Source of the DNA: Schaedlerella arabinosiphila
Lineage (GTDB): Bacteria; Bacillota; Clostridia; Lachnospirales; Lachnospiraceae
Length of the DNA stretch: 64,000 nucleotides
NCBI RefSeq assembly: GCF_003885045.1
Contig: NZ_RHJS01000002.1
Location: 4,208,501 to 4,272,500 of the forward strand
Reading direction: 5' to 3'
Under the pieces are notes generated by a model. The model had not been told where the DNA came from, made no database searches, and saw only the letters and a list, made by a program, of their open reading frames with translations. The position numbers were made by a program, and so were the translations under genes. Below, piece by piece: positions 63,295 to 64,000 of the stretch. Each line of letters opens with the position of its first letter. Position 1 is the first letter of the stretch.

Positions 63295-63773
63295 TATCCT
63301 CCGCCTCCCTTGAACAGCAGGATCTCCATAGCGTCGCTCTCCTTATCCTCCCCGGCATCCGCCACGATCCGGCTCCGGGAAGAAGGCGTAAGCCCGAACT
63401 GCTCACAGAACCGGTTCATGATCTTCAGGTAAGTCTGCGCAATGGACACCTGCGGGACCTGCTGGCAGTACCCCGAAGGCGTCTCCATGATCGCCCCATG
63501 CTCTGAAATATATTCCTCCGCTTCCTTCCACCTGGCATACGCCTGGCAGTACCCCGCAAAAGCCGCCATGTCAATCTCCGTCAGAATCCCAAGCCGCTCC
63601 ATCTGCTTCGCCATCCGCTTCCATTCCTTCTTCGCCTCCGCTTCCAGCCACGCCGGACACCTCGGAGCCTTATTTTCCGGCTTCGGCTCCCCGGCATTCA
63701 GCCCCCGCTTCCCAGGGTTCCCCTCCAGCATTTTCACCGCCGTAGGCTTCGGCTTCCGCCCTCTCTGCGCCAC
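63294..63773 (-). CDS. Terminase small subunit, P27 family
   Basis: From the GTG at 63773 (AGGGAGG upstream) the gene encodes 159 residues beginning AQRGRKPKPTAVKMLEGNPG, the hallmark of the P27 family. RCPAWLEAEAKKEWKRMAK and the C-terminal TYLKIMNRFCEQFGLTPSSR complete the pattern. It binds the packaging site on phage DNA. Two upstream GTG codons in frame are possible but lie before the ribosome site. Confidence 0.9.
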   Translation of the reverse strand: MAQRGRKPKPTAVKMLEGNPGKRGLNAGEPKPENKAPRCPAWLEAEAKKEWKRMAKQMERLGILTEIDMAAFAGYCQAYARWKEAEEYISEHGAIMETPSGYCQQVPQVSIAQTYLKIMNRFCEQFGLTPSSRSRIVADAGEDKESDAMEILLFKGGGG

Positions 63774-63809
63774 CGCACTCACCTCCCTCCGTACCGGCTC
63801 ACGCACTTT

Positions 63810-64000
63810 TTAATCCAGAAAATCAAAATCCTCATCAGGCCCCGTCCCGGAATCCCCGGACAGGCCGCATGCCGTATCCCCAAAGTCCTCCCATGCCGTC
63901 CCCGGCACAAAGCCATCAGCGCCTTTCCATTCAGCCTCCCGCACGGAATCCCCAAACTCTTCCCACACAGCCTCCATCTGCGCCAGAAGCTCCCGGCTCT
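63810..64000 (-). CDS. C-terminus of an acidic phage protein, partial
   Basis: The minus-strand frame from the window edge encodes SRELLAQMEAVWEEFGDSV, then EWKGADGFVPGTAWEDFGD and an acidic end DEDFDFLD before TAA at 63810. The repeated tryptophan-acidic pattern (VWEEFGD and AWEDFGD) is visible. The rest of the gene is outside the window. It lies upstream of the terminase; its function cannot be told. Confidence 0.6.
   Translation of the reverse strand, partial: SRELLAQMEAVWEEFGDSVREAEWKGADGFVPGTAWEDFGDTACGLSGDSGTGPDEDFDFLD

Larger units (their letters stand above)
37053..64000 (-). mobile_element. HK97-type prophage, open at window end
   Basis: From the recombinases at 37.1 kb to the terminase at 63.8 kb the genes are in the order and orientation of a siphophage late region. 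The coding is GC-rich, with sense strands rich in G. Replication and repressor genes are outside the window. No attachment site could be identified; the left end is expected in 36.9-37.05 kb, next to the last recombinase. Confidence 0.85.

Noticed and set aside
1..64000. tRNA or rRNA genes, and phage attachment sites
   Set aside because: No cloverleaf or rRNA-like segment was seen on reading both strands, and no direct repeat pair convincingly marks att sites, so none is reported.

Overview
The window reads as accessory DNA from a Gram-positive member of the Clostridia, most likely Lachnospiraceae. The evidence is strong GGAGG ribosome sites, sigma-A type promoters, several large serine recombinases, a solo PemK/MazF with a small element-borne sigma factor, and an HK97-type prophage with a phi13-type tail protein. 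No tRNA, rRNA or core metabolic gene is visible. Almost every gene lies on the minus strand, so within most blocks transcription runs from high to low coordinates.

Region 1 (1-24.5 kb) is a defence island. From its promoter end at about 24.47 kb it encodes a small helix-turn-helix protein, a NERD-UvrD helicase, an AddB-like partner with an iron-staple cysteine set, a SNF2-type ATPase, a RecQ-like helicase, a winged-helix-like protein, a 1050-residue P-loop ATPase and a small helical protein. After a second promoter with an overlapping palindrome come dndB, dndC, dndD, dndE, dndA and an HNH nuclease gene. The last six make or read DNA phosphorothioate (sulfur) modification. The five genes just upstream match, in type, size and order, the E-F-G-H-I block of 7-deazaguanine (Dpd) modification islands rather than the usual DndFGH restriction genes. 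I read it as a hybrid system: Dnd sulfur marking plus a Dpd-like, AddAB-like effector arm. The assignment comes from motifs, sizes and order, not from a database search.

Region 2 (24.5-28.4 kb) is a scar: a recombinase fragment and two truncated tail genes, diverged copies of genes at 45-48 kb, cut off by an IS66-family element without a target duplication. Region 3 (28.4-34.6 kb) holds two unrecognised genes, a cluster of short repeats, a large serine recombinase, a small protein, PemK/MazF, a GC-rich non-coding leader and a sigma-like factor, together the remains of a mobile element. Region 4 (34.6-37.0 kb) is an AT-rich Septu (PtuA/PtuB) defence pair whose promoter sits at a sharp change in base composition.

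Region 5 (37.0 kb to the end) is a GC-rich prophage: three consecutive serine recombinases, then (reading against transcription) endolysin, holin, tail, tape measure, tail chaperone with a -1 frameshift site, major tail protein, connectors, capsid, protease, portal and terminase. Three AT-rich cargo units interrupt its late operon: a 367-residue unknown with a 61-residue partner, a RES-domain protein and an FRG-domain protein. Each has its own promoter-like -10 element and a terminator, the layout of 'moron' cargo genes.
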